NCBI GenBank assembly: GCA_030432875.1
Contig: JAUILP010000023.1
Span: 1-45,635, forward strand
From: Oligoflexia bacterium
GTDB lineage: Bacteria > Bdellovibrionota_B > Oligoflexia > Oligoflexales > JAGOVF01
DNA: 45,635 nucleotides
Direction of reading: 5' to 3'
The first letter of the stretch is position 1. Every line of letters starts with the position of its first letter. The translations under genes were made by a program, and so were the position numbers. A model generated the notes under the pieces. The model had not been told where the DNA came from and did no database searches. It saw nothing but the letters and a program-made list of their open reading frames with translations. Of this stretch, positions 45,530 through 45,635 are shown in pieces.

Positions 45530-45635
45530 TGATTAGGGCCTGTACTCACATTAATGCGTGGACCTAGTCGATTTCGTCAGCCTAGGCGTAAGCTCAGACG
45601 GCATCGTGGGTCTGGGCGAAACACGGCGTCGTTGC
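45530..45635 (-). repeat. 106-bp inverted repeat, right copy
   Basis: Exact reverse complement of 242-347, ending precisely at the window end. It probably continues outside; on the left copy the four-helix-bundle gene lies on that side. Confidence 0.9.

Overview
The window looks like chromosomal DNA of an AT-rich Gram-negative bacterium of the Bdellovibrionota/Oligoflexia type. This is inferred from a TIGR02147-type regulator beside a large lipoprotein with a GNGG motif, the very high number of lipoboxes, and flagellar genes mixed with Gram-negative housekeeping genes (priA, clpP, rpsR, rpmB, tyrS, yqgE). No rRNA or tRNA gene and no CRISPR array was seen.

Layout. 1-350: the 3' part of a four-helix-bundle (S23-like) gene followed by a 106-bp sequence that returns, perfectly inverted, as the last 106 bases of the window. 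424-8628: secreted and lipoprotein genes (a TTG-started lipoprotein, an LGFP-CotH protein, a TIGR02147 regulator coupled to a 1064-aa lipoprotein, a small exported protein). 8661-13704 (minus): priA, clpP with its own terminator, and an ABC exporter. 13918-14934 (plus): rpsR with an unusual glycine-rich tail, rpmB and a 43-aa very basic protein. 15113-16231: an outer-membrane barrel protein. 17128-24963 (minus): the most distinctive locus, with a protein of five identical-length SH3b domains separated by acidic linkers carrying 13 GFI(I/V)D motifs, a lipoprotein with two trypsin-like catalytic triads, and a further lipoprotein. 25478-31665: an IS110 relic, seven small exported or lipoprotein genes in tandem (minus), and an IS66 relic. 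31842-34150: an FG-GAP lipoprotein and a GNAT acetyltransferase. 34320-37765: fliD, fliS and flgE, ended by a strong terminator and followed by a 157-bp MITE-like element. 38025-43680: aldehyde dehydrogenase, yqgE with a long insertion, an SH3 protein, tyrS and an orphan cobU-like gene. 43789-45519: an F420-type oxidoreductase followed by two genes (DJ-1/PfpI and TMEM175/DUF1211), each interrupted by one amber codon where a tryptophan is expected.

How the genes work together. The housekeeping genes cover replication restart, proteolysis, translation and tRNA charging. The flagellar trio makes the filament cap, its chaperone and the hook. The rest is dominated by cell-envelope proteins. The 17-25 kb block may form a surface system in which a multivalent SH3b/short-motif protein is displayed next to a two-domain protease; this partnership is inferred from adjacency only. 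The best candidates for something undescribed are that block, the cluster of small cysteine-bearing lipoproteins, PriA lacking one zinc site, and the terminal inverted repeat linked to the four-helix-bundle gene.
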